A DNA stretch of 36,484 nt, taken from NCBI GenBank assembly GCA_009733575.1, contig ML769404.1, positions 374,416-410,899 on the forward strand, given 5' to 3'. The first letter of the stretch is position 1. Every line of letters begins with the position of its first letter. A program made the position numbers and the translations under genes. Below are positions 22,868-34,329 of this stretch, one piece after another. Source of the DNA: Gymnopus androsaceus JB14. Taxonomy: Eukaryota > Basidiomycota > Agaricomycetes > Agaricales > Omphalotaceae. The notes under the pieces were generated by a model that ran no database searches, was not told where the DNA came from, and saw only the letters and a program-made list of their open reading frames with translations.

Positions 22868-25614
22868 TTAGATAGTCAACGGAGGCACCGCTGCACTCGC
22901 CCTCTGAGACGAACTTGTACTGCGATATTTTGAATTCGGGTGATGATTATGCTGGTGGTGAAGTCGATGCTGTTTCGGATGGTTGATAGGCCCATGGCTC
23001 TTTCTTTTCAATTTTCGTTCCTTCCGCAACTCCTTGCGGCTTTTAGCGTTGAACGGAGGGGACTGTTTCTGGGGGGTAGGTGTACGATCCCCGTCTTTGA
23101 CCGGCCCTAGCTCTGGAGACATGGCTTGCCCCATAGAGCGCTGTTGTTTTGGGGCGCCATTGCGATTATGCCATAGCATGGTACTGAGGGGACTACTTTT
23201 CATAACATTGCTATAGGCAGTGTAGTCAGGACCAGAGTCGGAGCCCCAGCCAGCTGTGGAATCGGTCAAGACGCCTGTTTTTCGTAAAGCACCGACAGAA
23301 ATAACATCCCAACGATTAAGACCTTGGATATATCTGCGTGCGGAAGGATCGCCATCGGAGCTAGTGCTGGCAGCGATGGATGATCCAGCATTAGGGTCTG
23401 TATTGGGAGTATCATTGGATTCGAGGAAGGATGCGTCCAAAACATCGTCGAGATCGATAGACATTGGCTGCGCTGCTGGCTCCTCCAATAGAGATTCTGA
23501 ATGAGGTTCAGGAGACGTGATAGCAGCGTTCGGAGGGAGAGTTGTATCTTCCCCTGCCTCGTTTAAAGGTGACAGCGGGAAATTGTCGCGGGTCGAAGAA
23601 GGTGGAAGCGAAGACGGTCGAAGATAAGTAGAGAATGATCTCCGCAAAAGAGATTCAAACTGAGTATACAGAAGAATCACCGTTAAATATTTTAAAAAAC
23701 GTTACAAAGGAGAAAAAAGATACTTGCCTCTTCAGCCCTTCCTTCACGAGACATCGATAGTGACATGCTCTTGACATTTTTACTTCGCCGACCAGTAAAC
23801 TTTGGATACGAAGACGGGATGGCATGTTCACCATTGATGATTGCCTGTCGCGCCTTTTCGGAAACTTCAAAAAGTCCTGTCCTCGGTAAACCTCCTCTCG
23901 CAGCTCTTTCCTTTTCCTTCTGCTCTCGAACCGAAGCGCTTTCCTCATCCTCTTCCTCAAGCTCCTCTCCTTCGAATTCTTCCTCAATATCAGCGGTTCC
24001 CCATGCCGCCATTCGTTGAGCGAGAATGTCACTTGGTCTAGGAGAGTCAAAAGATTGCTGCCCTCTATATGAGCAAGGACTACTGGTAGGACTCAGAGTC
24101 GACAAAGGATTGATGGAGGCTACGTTGCGGAACGAGAAGGGGGTATTGAATAAGCTCATTGCACGCTCGTTAGGTAAATCATCTTCTCCGACGAGTTCTT
24201 CGTCCGTAGTATCACCTTCGCCCTCAGCTTCAGCAGTGTCCTGGTCTATATCCTGCTCATAGCCCTCTTCATCCGCTTCTCCGTCGGCATCAGTTGAAAG
24301 CATCTCGACATCACCGTCCGGACCAGGAGAAGGCGATGTTTCTGGTCCTGATGGAAGGAAGGCCGTCTCTAGGAGACTCCGAAGGCCGCCTTGAGATGAG
24401 GATTCGACGAGTCCGTTCGTAAAGAGGACCTGCCCATCCCAGCCTTCAGTGACTTCGAAAGCTAGGTTGGGTATGCCAATGCCAACTCCCTGCCGTAAGT
24501 GAGGGATCAAGCTAGCAGCAGTTTCGGAGAGATCATGTTCAAGGTCAAAATAATCGCCATCTTCCCCATCGTCGCTTTGAGTGGAGGAGCCACTCGATTC
24601 CTGGTCCGAAAGATTGGCAAAGAAGAGGTCGGCATCGAAGCTAGACTCTTCATCATCGGACCAGGCGGTAACAAGTCCTGCATAGCCATGACGGCGGACA
24701 TCAGTGTCCTCTGTATCCTCATCATCCGGCTCGTCGTCATCCTCCTCCTCTTCATCTTCATCATCGTCAGCATCTTCGGTCGCATCACTGTCACCGTCCA
24801 TGTCAACATCGCTAGGGGCACCGACACTCAACTGCCTAGGCCGAATGACCCAGTTGGTGTCCCGCCTCTTCTGCATACTTTCTTCTCCGCCATTGAGTAA
24901 TTCTCGCCTGACACGAGCGCGTTCCTCATTAAGGATGAAGCTTTCCTCTTCGGCTTCGATAGACGAATCGGTTTCGAAACCGGACAACGAACCGGCATCT
25001 GAACTGCTTGCGGAAGAAGTAGAGGAGATGACAGATGAGATGGCAGAGGCAGAGAGGAAAGTGGGGAACCCGATGGAGCGCGCATCGTTATCGTCATCGT
25101 CATCGTCAATGTCGGTCAACTCTGAGGGAAGAGACTCGGCATCTGAATCGACGCGTTTACGTTTCTTGATTAGCTTTTTCTGTACACCTCCGTTAGTGGT
25201 AGATTTCAACGATCTCTTTTGAGGAAATCGAGGGACAGGTTTTGATTTAGGACGCTGGTATGCAGAAGTGGACGGGCCAGCCACACCAAGCCCTGCGCGA
25301 AGGGCAGGATTTTTTGGAGGACGACCTCTGCGTTTGGGTACATGCTGAGATTGGGTAGGAGGAGCAGTAGATGGACCAGCCGTGGGTTGCGGAAGTTTCC
25401 GCTTGAGAAGATTGGGAGGAAGTCTGATCTTTAGGATCGGTTTTGTCGGGTCGCGTGCAGGGGGAGAAGGAGCAGTAGTAGCAACTGGGGGTTGGCGGTA
25501 GAAGGAAGAAGTATTGTTTGAGCAAGTACATTGCCCATCGCAGACAGGACATATGTCGTTGTCGTCGTCGTCTTCTGCGACGATGGTTAGGGTATTGGTG
25601 TGAGGAGACGACAT
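22868..25614 (-). CDS. Large acidic AT-hook nuclear protein, family uncertain
   Basis: Two exons (25614-23728 and 23659-22868) give 892 aa in frame; the intron 23660-23727 is a GC-AG intron (GAG then GCAAGT). Seen in order: a Cys-rich CPVCDGQCTC near residue 25, an AT-hook KRRGRPPKNP near 100, a basic KKLIKKRKR stretch, several long Asp/Glu runs, and a conserved-looking block NRWDVISVGALRKTG near residue 745. The tail is basic and His/Gln-rich. The AT-hook and basic runs suggest nuclear DNA or chromatin binding. An IFH1/CRF1-like transcription cofactor is one possibility, but I cannot confirm it. I chose the Met of MSSPHTN because the sequence just upstream reads as a splice acceptor; an extra 5' coding exon starting MAKNRVL near 25810 is possible. 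Confidence 0.75.
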
Positions 25615-26290
25615 GAGGGGAGCCTGTTGATTTGGATTGACTGCAAGAAAGAGAAGTAAGTAAAACAATCGAAAAGAAGTCGAATCGACCCTGAAGAATG
25701 AGGCAGAGATTGGGGGATTGGCTGGGTAAATGGTATTTGTTGCGTATGGCAATTCGGAGCTGCCAGAAAGATCAAGTCGTACTCACGTAAAACACGATTT
25801 TTGGCCATTTCGACATGCAAGATAACATGGAATGAGATTTGGATCCAGCGTTGGCAGCAGTTTGTGATAAAACACGATTTGTTCACCAGGATGGTGAAGG
25901 AGAAGTAACCAGCGTGGGCACAGTTCAGCGTTTGATCTCTCAAAATTTTTGATGGCCGACAGCCGGCATCACGTCTGTAAGTATCTTCCACGACCAATCC
26001 ACGATGGTTCTCAAAGACTCACACTCACTCAAAATCGATTGCTGTTTAATAAAAAATAAAATATGAACAATTATCCACCGTTTCTCCGGACAGCGCATAA
26101 AACGGTCACGGGGATTTCATTCGTGTCCTCCGGTCAGATGCTCTCTCCCGGATCAACTAGTATCTTCCTCAACCATTCGTCTTTCTGCAAACTGCTCAAC
26201 TCTACAGACACGTAATCTTCCCAGTATCTTTCCTACATATAAAGTCTTTCAAACCCTCCGTCCTTCCCCACTTTTTGACAACAGGAAACC
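25615..26290. promoter_or_regulatory. Divergent upstream region
   Basis: This stretch separates the AT-hook gene (-) from the small gene at 26291 (+). On the left it contains a likely 5' intron of the AT-hook transcript, with acceptor CTTTCTTGCAG read on the minus strand near 25640. On the right a pyrimidine-rich stretch runs up to the small gene's start codon, as is common in fungal promoters. No other gene is seen. Confidence 0.4.
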
Positions 26291-26593
26291 ATGCCGAGTA
26301 CCGCGAATAAAGCACCAAACTCTTCGCCTCTGCCTGCACATTTTAATCCGTTCACGACGCATCCGTTCACAAACTATTCTCCTCCTTCGCTGTCGTCCTA
26401 TCAACCATCTCAACCTGCTTATCATCCTCAACCTCATCCCTCCACTTACCCTACTCATCCTTCACCCACTCGGGCCACCGCTCCGCCAAAGCCCATATTC
26501 GTACCCTTCCGTCAAGGCGCAGCTACGCCTGACCTAGATGACATCCTAAAGAAGAAGCCCCAGTCCACGACAACAACCTCCAAGAAAGGCTAA
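26291..26593 (+). CDS. Small Pro/His-rich hypothetical protein
   Basis: A 100-residue single-exon frame. The first ~70 residues are rich in Pro, His, Tyr and Ser (NPFTTHPFTNYSPPSL, YHPQPHPSTYPTHPSP). The last third is more complex: PIFVPFRQGAATPDLDDILKKK, then a Thr/Lys tail. That charged C-terminal block looks like the conserved part of a short basidiomycete hypothetical protein. It is preceded by a CT-rich leader and an acceptor-like CAACAG. The function is unknown. Confidence 0.6.
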   Translation: MPSTANKAPNSSPLPAHFNPFTTHPFTNYSPPSLSSYQPSQPAYHPQPHPSTYPTHPSPTRATAPPKPIFVPFRQGAATPDLDDILKKKPQSTTTTSKKG

Positions 26594-28640
26594 TAATTGT
26601 GGTGAGCCAGATTTACATTCATCTTCTCAGCATAGGCTAAATTTCATGCAAAAGCACCGATGTACTTTTACTGGCTGGAGGGGCTCCAAAGATTCAAAAT
26701 TCCCGATGAATATGTTTGTACTCTTTCATATTGTCCGGCTCCTTTCCGACTTCTGATACATATTGTCCAGGTCGATTCGGACTGGGTGTTTTCTATTCCG
26801 TTGTACTATCTGCAGTGTAAACCTTTTAGGTTTCCCGCTCCATCGCGGAATGCACCACCATTCCAGACCAGTTCTAACAACGCATGGACTCCCGATATTT
26901 AGTTTTCTATTATTTCTATATTCTTCTCACTGTCTTATTTGGGCTCGAAAATCTGGACGATCTACTCCACCACACACATACCCTCCTCCTTTTCGTTTAC
27001 TTCTTTTCTTTAGTTTCATCCTGCGCTCGTTATCTCCATGTATCTCAATTATCTTGGCGCCTACTATACTGTATCACAGTCTATTTACAAGTTCCGAGAA
27101 ACCGAGAAACTTGAATTCATTAATTGCTCGAGTACTGAATCTCTTGGTATCTCCTCGCCTCCAAATGGCCAAACTGGAAGGTACAATCACATTCCAAATT
27201 AATCTATCTCAATCACAAGCCGACCTTCCTACACCAGTTACTGGTTAGCTCCCCTGAGCGTGCGTGTCGAAGAGACAGCTACTCTGGACCAGAACGCTCT
27301 GCAACATTCACAGAAGTTATCCACCGCACAGCAGGTGCACGGATCAGGGGCTCTTACCTCCGAAGCCGCAATGCATGAGCAATGTGACTATGCAGATTCA
27401 GCTTCATGAAAGATACTCTTTCTCCTCAAGGCCTCGCCTCGCCTCGAGTTTACCACAATCATACTAGCGCCCTTCTGAGTTCTCGCCTTCTCCTGTCAGA
27501 ACCTTCTTCACTGTATGTATGCTTTTGTTCTCGTGGTCGTACACAAGTCATGATTCAGGCCGTCGTAAGTAGCGCACGGTGATAAGATCATGTCAATCGG
27601 TAGAGCCAGGGCTAACAGAACATGCACAGGAAGCTTGTTGGCTATAAAAACGTAAATGAGCCGCCCGCGAATGTTGGAATGATCGCGTGCAATCACCCGC
27701 ACGGCGCACGACATAACCGGCGCGTAAGTATTGTTCTCGTGAAGTTTCAGGATGTGTTTTGACGTCCCCGCTTTAGAGAATCGTCTCATGACCGCAGAGC
27801 GGAATCCAGCGGGCCTCTTGGAAGTAGTTCGAAGACAGGGTCTGGATATGGTAACTCGATCTACGCTTCTTGACCTCGCTTACAACGCACTGCAGGCTTT
27901 TGGGGTACTGATATTCGACCTTCAAATTAAATCCATCCAAGGCTTCCGAAGTTCCTTCCATATTACATGCCACCACATCCATGAACGATTATCAAGAAAC
28001 ATCACCGGTCGCTTACCCCGAGATCGTAAACTTTACCATCTTTTGAGTCTTGTTCTATACTCTGAAATTTCGAGTGATTAATTTTAATTTGGAAGTTGGA
28101 ACGTAAGAAAAACATCTGTTGAGAGACTTTGGAGGTTAATCGATGGATTTACCTTCGCTACTTTCGCCCATGACGGTGCCATTCCCACTCAAATGCCTCG
28201 TCGCGCAAAGACTGTTGAATGTTATCGAGGACGTTTTGAGGACGTCTGTCATCTTGATTAACATGAAATTGGTGCTGGAAGGGAGTTTATTTCCATAGTA
28301 CTTCTCACAATGAGACCAGATCTCCGGTCGTGAGAACGTCATTCTTCAGGATGGATGGCGCAGTCTATTGATAGATCCTTAGCCAAGCAGCATAGAATTC
28401 TATGCTGTCCTCGTTGCTGAGAACTAGCATTAAATGGCAGGGACTCGATTCGATGCGCCGGCACTTCTTTCGAATCCATACCACTGTGCGGGAGCAGTTC
28501 TAGTACGGTGGACTTGGTAAAATAAACCGAAAAGGAAGGAGTTAATTTATTCACCAACCTTTCTCCTCAAGTTCGCTTATTCTTGCCCATCTAAATACCC
28601 CAAATTTGAAATTCGACTCTTCCTAATTTCTTTGTCCCTC
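26594..28640. other. Two-kilobase stretch without a supported gene
   Basis: Several frames of 60-110 codons exist on both strands, but none has family motifs, fungal codon bias over its length or convincing introns. I see no repeats or RNA gene. It marks the transition from the gene island to the right-hand transposon. Confidence 0.5.
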
Positions 28641-28647
28641 ACTTGCC

Positions 28648-28988
28648 GTGACGCCAAGGACCGTCCTTAAAGTCGAGTATAAACAACCCTTGAATTCATC
28701 AGGTTCTTTCGCGTCTAGATCTTGGGCGAGGGGTTCGGCGGTGGTGATGAGCCATAAGCCACATTCTCAGTTTGTCATTACTCGCCATACTCGCCACCCG
28801 ACGATGCTGAAAGCCGGTGGTTGGATAATCTCACGTGAAGCTGCTTCAAGTGGTTCGACACGCATATCGTTGATCTCGAACTCGTAGGATTACATGTCCG
28901 CTCAAGGAGTCGTCGCGTTTTGGGACCTTCGCAATGAAGCAACGTCGGGGCCTTTTCTTCCGACTTTTGAATGCATTCAAGCTGAGTT
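28648..28988 (+). pseudogene. Possible WD40-repeat remnant
   Basis: One frame reads GSFASRSWARGSAVVMSHK, then a TAG, then SAQGVVAFWDLRNEATSG. GVVAFWDLR is the classic end of a WD40 blade. Neighbouring frames also look coding in patches (PPDDAESRWLDNLT in one, WFDTHIVDLELVGLHV in another), as in a gene broken by frameshifts. It is too short and broken to assign a parent. Confidence 0.25.
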
Positions 28989-29198
28989 TTTTGCCTAGTA
29001 CCTATCAGATGTGAGCCCAGGACACAGATATTGTATACAAATTACATTACAATTGTAAATAGTATCAATGTCTACAAATTTATTACAACTGTAGGTTCCA
29101 TCAATATTATCAATACTATTACTACATATATACAGTTGGGCACGCAAACTTTGGGCCCGCCTCTGCTTCCCCCCCTCCCTCGCTGTGCTCGAGATCAA

Positions 29199-29258
29199 CC
29201 GGGAACTCAAGAGTCCAAGTCCAAAATCCAAGTCCAGAATCCAAGTTCCAGTCCAAGT
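29199..29258 (+). repeat. Left core inverted repeat
   Basis: A 60-bp stretch starting CCGGGAACTC and ending CCAGTCCAAGT matches the reverse complement of 34149-34207 at roughly 85-90 percent by eye. It is built of AGTCCAAGTCC-type units, which continue less regularly to about 29300. Confidence 0.75.
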
Positions 29259-29616
29259 ATCGGAGTCCAGTCCAGGGTGCAGGATATGGTCCAGAATCCA
29301 ATCCGGAGGTTGTAGGAGGGGTGGGGAGGCTTTGAGAGGCTTCGGCATGAGTCGGCATTAGTCGGCAGCGAATTGGAGCGTGGCAACAGCAAGCATGTGA
29401 CTCTATTCCTGCCTTCTCTGTACTTCCACAACTTCATCTCGCTCACTGTTTTCCAGCCTTGTAATCAGCTCTAATTACCTATGTATAAGCCTTGAATCCA
29501 CTCTCTGTCTCCAATAACTCTTCTTTCTGTCTTTTGAACACGCAATCTTTACAATCAATCCAATGTAAGTTTCTCCCATTTCTTGCCACTCAAACAGTTT
29601 CTCACTCTTTTGTAGC

Positions 29617-31701
29617 ATGAATTATGATGAAGCGGAGGGCATTTTCTGTCGCTGCCTTAATCCTGCTTGTGAAAATGTATTCCTACCTTACAAGATTTGC
29701 CATGACAACTGAAATGGGAACAGTGGTAAAATATATGCAGTGGTGCGCATCTTACTATTTTTGTACTGGAGATTTACTGATTAAAGCAATATATAGTGTG
29801 AACAAATTCATGAGAACCCACCTGGCCTAAATCTTCCTCCTGAACAGCTTAAGTGCGGGTTTTTCCGGTGGAGAGGTGCCTCAGATAGTGCAGCATCTTC
29901 TCGCCACAGTTCACAGTCAAGAGGTTACACCCTCTCTCCTCCTCCTCCTCACCCTCCTCCTCCTCCCCCGTCCTGGTCTCGTCCGCCGCCTTCCAGCCAG
30001 CGAGCCACTGTTCGAGGAAACCGTGACAAGTGCTCCATCTGCCAAAAGAAAAGTACCAACGCTGCATGCAATTGACAAGCGTGTCGCAAGTGCTGTTCTA
30101 ATGCTGGCAGATGCTCCGTTAATGACCATCATCCTACCGAGACTACAGCCTCCTCATCCTTGTACAACATAACTTTCCCCGACTCAACGCAACACGTTTC
30201 CTCTTCCGCTACAACCGTTACCACTTTTCATGCTGAAGTTGCAGAACGTCGCACCAATTTTTTCGAATCCAGCTCCTTCCCATCAGCTCCAGCTTCTTCA
30301 CTTTTGCCTCTGTCTCTTGCAGCCTCTTCCTCGCTATCGCCGCCTGTACCTTTGACGCAGCCTCTGTCACTCACAACACTTCCTAATCAGCACCAGCAAT
30401 GTGATCATTCTCCAGCTTTCTTCACCGATGTCACGAAATCGAGTACTAAAGAAAATACTCATGCTGTTTGGCATGTTGAATATATTGACACCATCCAGCG
30501 AGGACAGGCTGCAGCCAAAGCTGCTTCCTCTTACATCATTGCTTATGGCTGGAGTGATGTAGAGTCGGAGGAGGTTGTCGAACACCCAGGTGCTCTTCTG
30601 AATGGTATTGTCACTGTTGACGAGACCCTCGCAACACGGCTTAACCTTCAGTACATGCAGGTTGAGTGTTATATACACAAAACCCATTCTTGGACTGGTA
30701 TTGAAATACCGTACTATGTCAGGGCAGTACGACTGCCATTTCTTGATGGGGTGCTGGTAGTTTTTTTGAGGTCAAAGGGTGTCGCTGAACCACCTTGCGT
30801 TCAACACTTGCTGGCGCTGGGTTCCGATGCTGACCCCATTGATGCTCCTGGTCCTCTTAACAGTCAACGTGAACTATTCAAAAAGGATCTCACTTCTTTG
30901 AGAGCTGCGAGCTCTGCATCCCGTCGTCCTGCAGCACTAGTCTCATCACTAAAGATCAAAGTCAGGCCTCAGCCTGCTGCATTATCATCGCCGCTGTCTT
31001 CACGCAGCAAGAAACGAATTGCCAATTCTATTACGCCGCCATCTGCTGCTCAAAAGGGCAAGAAACGCAGGGCAAAGTCACTTGTTGCTATCTCCTCTCC
31101 CTCCTCTTCTTCTGCTCTGAAGTCACGAATTGTTGTCTCCTCTCCCAGCTCAATACTCTCTATTTTGTCAACTTCTCCATCACCAATGCGTTCCATTGCA
31201 AAGGTGAAGGTGGAGCCAAAGAGTCCATCTCCAATCGAGCCTGGTGCAATGGTTCTTTTGGATTCCAACGACAATGAAGATGATGCAAGAGAGGTAGTCA
31301 TCCCTGCGCGGTGCCCTGACCTTTGGCCCGGGTCTTATTTTGCTATTGATATTGTCTGGGTTTTTGAGCTGTCAAAAGAGAAGGGCTATCAGGGGGTAGG
31401 ACAACAAGAAGCGCTATTCCGTTGGGCTTTCCCTGGGTTCCCCAAGAAGAAGCCATGGCCCCGTTCAAAATTCTTTAGCCTTTGAAAGGAGTGGGATGCT
31501 GCACTGGAGAAATTGAAGCAGGAAGCTCTCCGAGTGAAAAGGCAGGCATCTGGATCGTGGAAAGTGGTTTATCGTAGAATTAAAGGGCGGGAACCACAGG
31601 TGGTCACCAAGAAGAAAAGGGCACAGAAGAAGCAGGAATTGAAATTGGAGTCAAGTGATGAATGGGAGGATGACTCGAATGCGAGCGCAAGCGATGACTA
31701 G
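29617..31701 (+). pseudogene. GRF-like zinc finger plus Cys-cluster protein, three in-frame TGA codons
   Basis: One frame runs from an ATG at 29617, just after a 5' intron-like GTAAGT...TTGTAG. Early cysteines (FCRCLNPACENVF, YKICHDN) followed by NGNSGK, and later KCGFFRW (near 29853), resemble a GRF-type zinc finger. A Cys cluster follows at 30031-30130: CSICQKKSTNAACN, a TGA, then QACRKCCSNAGRC and DHH. Next comes a Ser/Pro-rich region with a folded-looking middle part (30470-30800), and a C-terminal segment (WPGSYFAIDIVWVF, QQEALFRWAFPGFPKK) with a basic tail. TGA codons interrupt the frame at 29710, 30073 and 31483, each with family-like sequence continuing after it. I found no intron in the 29720-29800 gap that keeps frame. 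The family recurs in agaricomycete genomes; its function is unknown. Confidence 0.6.
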
Positions 31702-31813
31702 TACTTAAACGTTGAACAATACAGAGTCAACCTTTTTAGCAAAGTAATAAATGTGCATATGAAGCACCTTTTCATGAACGAAGTATTTGAGCGAAGTAAA
31801 AAATACATTGAGG

Positions 31814-33976
31814 CTAAGTAAAGTACATTGGATTAAGGCCCTCCGTGTCAAGCTGCTTCTTTTTCCTCTCGTTATACAGCATAATCATAGTGTTGAGAAA
31901 GAACTCATAAAAAACACCTCCCATCTCTCGTGCAATAGGCTGATAATGACCAAACCACACATTAGTTTGTTCTGCAATGGATGTGTTGAAATACCACTTT
32001 TCCTCTCCCGAATCTGTCCAATACATGAGCTCTGGGAATTTGGCTGGGTTGCACTCGGAACCACACCACAAGTCCCTCTCTGTGTGCTTTGAATTGAAGT
32101 GGAACACATCTACTGCAAGACCAACATCTGCAAAGAAAGCCTGGATTGCATCCGAGCTGTGGCAACGAACATGTTTTGAGAGAATGCAGTTACAGTCAAA
32201 AATGAAATGGTTAGGTTTGCATCGTCCTCGGAAAGTATCCATGAAGAATTTCTACAACACAGTGGATTGGTGAGGCAGCACAATGACAAAATAAAGAGAA
32301 TGCACTCACCGCAACTGCAGAGATGGCTTCGGAAAAGTAGAAGGTTTCACGAGCAAGGACCATCCCACATGGAGCAATGATAAGCTGTTCATTATGTGTA
32401 CGCCGTCGCCCGAACTGTGCCCGAAACCGCTTGCCTTTCTTCTTTTTGCTACTGCCCTCCTCTGCCTCTACATTGACGTCATTTATGTCTAGTTCATCGT
32501 CATCTTCACCACCCGCATCCCACTCCTTATTTGCAACCTCATCAGCTTGGCGTGCACGAGCAAGTCGCTGGGTAAGAAGAAATGCTGCAGTTCCAGATTC
32601 ATTGTAGTGGTCTTCTTCAGCCTGATGGTCTGGATTATTACACGTCTTTGCGCCAACTCGGACATTGTTAGTACAGCCTTTGATGCGACATGTCTGGTCC
32701 TTCGCGATGTGTTCCTGACAGAATGTGTCCTTGGTTGATACTAGTGGGTTCTTGCAGTGGGGCTCACCGCAGCATGGACGGCCAACTGTTACACCATCAC
32801 ATACAACGGCAAAGACCTCAAGAACTGAATTCATTAAGCATCAAGAGACAATGGATGTAAGCTTTCTTACTTACCTTTGCCATCTTTGTAAATTGTTCGT
32901 ACACACTTATTACACCAATGATCTAGCTCAGGCTGCCCATGCTTTGAGATCTCCTCATTCATTCCCTTCATCGCCTCTTCAAACTGACGTGCTTGATCAA
33001 TCATTTGCCGGATGATCAGAGGTGAGAACTGTTTCTTGTGCCATTCAAGGAGTGTCAGAGCCTTGAAACCATCATAAACATATTCATGACGGAGGTTTGC
33101 AGTGACAGTCCAGTCTGGAGGAGACGAAGGCTCGGGCCAGAAACCCTGAGGAAATGAATAAGCATGTTGAACTATCAAAAGAATCAGACTCACCAAGCAT
33201 GTAAGAAGTTACTTCTCCACATTCGAACAAGCAAGGTCTCAACAAAATGGTGAGTAGAAACTTGAAGGACATCAGGGAGATTGTTAATGTGATGGTAGTA
33301 AATCTGTTGGCGTTCGGTGGTCCCGGCAATAGCTTGAATGTAGTAATCTGGATGATAAACGACCCCACAACCTTTTAAATTGTTTGATATGTGTGTGCGA
33401 GTATATAGGCAGCCTGGCTTACCATTACAAGTAAACTGATGCACACGGACAGGAATGGGTCCAAGGTTGGATGTATATAAGATGGCTTCATGCTCTACAG
33501 CAGTTTGTAGCTTTCTTGATGTGTTACATATGATATATTTGCAATCTGAGTTGATGCAGTAGAATGTCGGAGGAAAGAGAGAACGGATAGATGCTAAAAA
33601 TCTGAGTGAGCCATCAGAAAGACAGGAATACACTGTAGTAATACGCATGATAAAGCTCACCGCCGTACTGTTGAAATGTTTTGTTCAGGGCATTGTCTGT
33701 TGTAACCTGATCTATAACTTCATTCCCTTGCCATACTACATCTTTTACTACATCCCAACAAGCCTCCACATCTTCCTCCTTCATCTTGCAGGCATGACCA
33801 AAGAAGGCTTTGGTTTCTTTCGGAAGAATGGGCGGCGTATCGTAGGGATTGTAATCAGAAGGATAGAGTAACAATATGTTGTTTTTGATCCGGCTTGTGA
33901 GAAGACAGAGAGCAATTATCCAAGAGAGAAAATACGCAAGTGCATCGCTAGACACCTCTCGCAATGTATTGAGCAT
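31814..33976 (-). CDS. KDZ (Kyakuja-Dileera-Zisupton) transposase, CxC5/CxC6 type
   Basis: Six exons: 33976-33661, 33593-33423, 33371-33194, 33145-32875, 32824-32310 and 32251-31814. N-terminal helical region, then a CxC5-like cysteine cluster (FPPTFYCINSDC, then CNGCGVVYHPDYY). A CxC6-like cluster follows (VCDGVTVGRPCCGEPHC, FCQEHI, CRIKGC, TCNNPDHQAEED), then an acidic linker, FGRRRTHNEQ, and the C-terminal catalytic region (IFDCNC, VDVFHFNSKH, CNPAKFPEL, WYFNTSIAEQTNVWFG). KDZ elements are DNA transposons abundant in basidiomycetes. The junction of exons 3 and 4 is one base out of frame in my reading, and the stretch usually found there is missing. The copy may therefore carry a lesion or an unrecognised splice. 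The first ATG at 33976 is a guess; an upstream exon is possible. It is tail to tail with the zinc-finger gene, 112 bp apart. Confidence 0.88.
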
Positions 33977-34148
33977 GCTGTCAATACAACGATACAGAAG
34001 TAAGAAGCAGGTAAGCACCTGACAAGCGCCAAATCTGGACTGAGTGCTAAACTTGCACTCACACTCAAGTGTTTGGGCTCACTAAGGGTCTAAATCACTT
34101 CACTATTATATCTAGCTACTTCAAGTTGCTCTAAGCACTGATACCAGG

Positions 34149-34207
34149 ACTTGTACTGGAACTTGGATTCTGGACTTGGACTCGGACTTGGACTCCCGAG
34201 TTCCCGG
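34149..34207 (-). repeat. Right core inverted repeat
   Basis: Reverse-complement partner of 29199-29258. Beyond it, 34208-34290 continues to resemble the outward sequence of the left end (CGGGAAG, GGCGGGCAC, AAAGCCTCGTTTGCAC). Together they are the candidate termini of the element carrying the KDZ transposase. Confidence 0.75.
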
Positions 34208-34329
34208 TCTATCTGCTGTGCTCGGGGGGTCCCCGGGCCGGGAAGTTGTCGGCGGGCACTCTAAAGCCTCGTTTGCACTTATTCCGAGAGGCCGTAACCC
34301 CTGACCCTAACTGCTAACCCAACATGTTT

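Larger units (their letters stand above)
29142..34290. mobile_element. Candidate KDZ-type DNA transposon with partner gene
   Basis: Diverged inverted repeats bracket two convergent genes. The left end reads GCACGCAAAC, then GGGCCCGCC, then CCGGGAACTC. The right end in reverse complement reads GTGCAAACG, then GTGCCCGCC, then CCGGGAACTC, so similarity extends over roughly 110-130 bp. Inside lie a KDZ transposase (-, 31814-33976) and a zinc-finger/Cys-rich gene (+, 29617-31701). I could not find a target-site duplication at the tips, so the exact ends are estimates. Confidence 0.55.

Noticed and set aside
24704..25222. 172-codon plus-strand frame rich in Ser
   Set aside because: It is the antisense of the Asp/Glu-rich part of the AT-hook gene; codon bias explains the open frame.
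27508..28081. Frames of 90-110 codons on both strands
   Set aside because: No recognisable motif, biased composition or splice structure; not supportable as genes.
29710..31485. TGA read as selenocysteine or tryptophan
   Set aside because: The other genes in the window use TGA as a stop or do not need recoding, and I saw no supporting RNA element; mutation in a silenced repeat is simpler.
34300..34320. Telomere-like CCCTGACCCTAACTGCTAACCC words
   Set aside because: The repeats are few and irregular, far short of a telomeric array.
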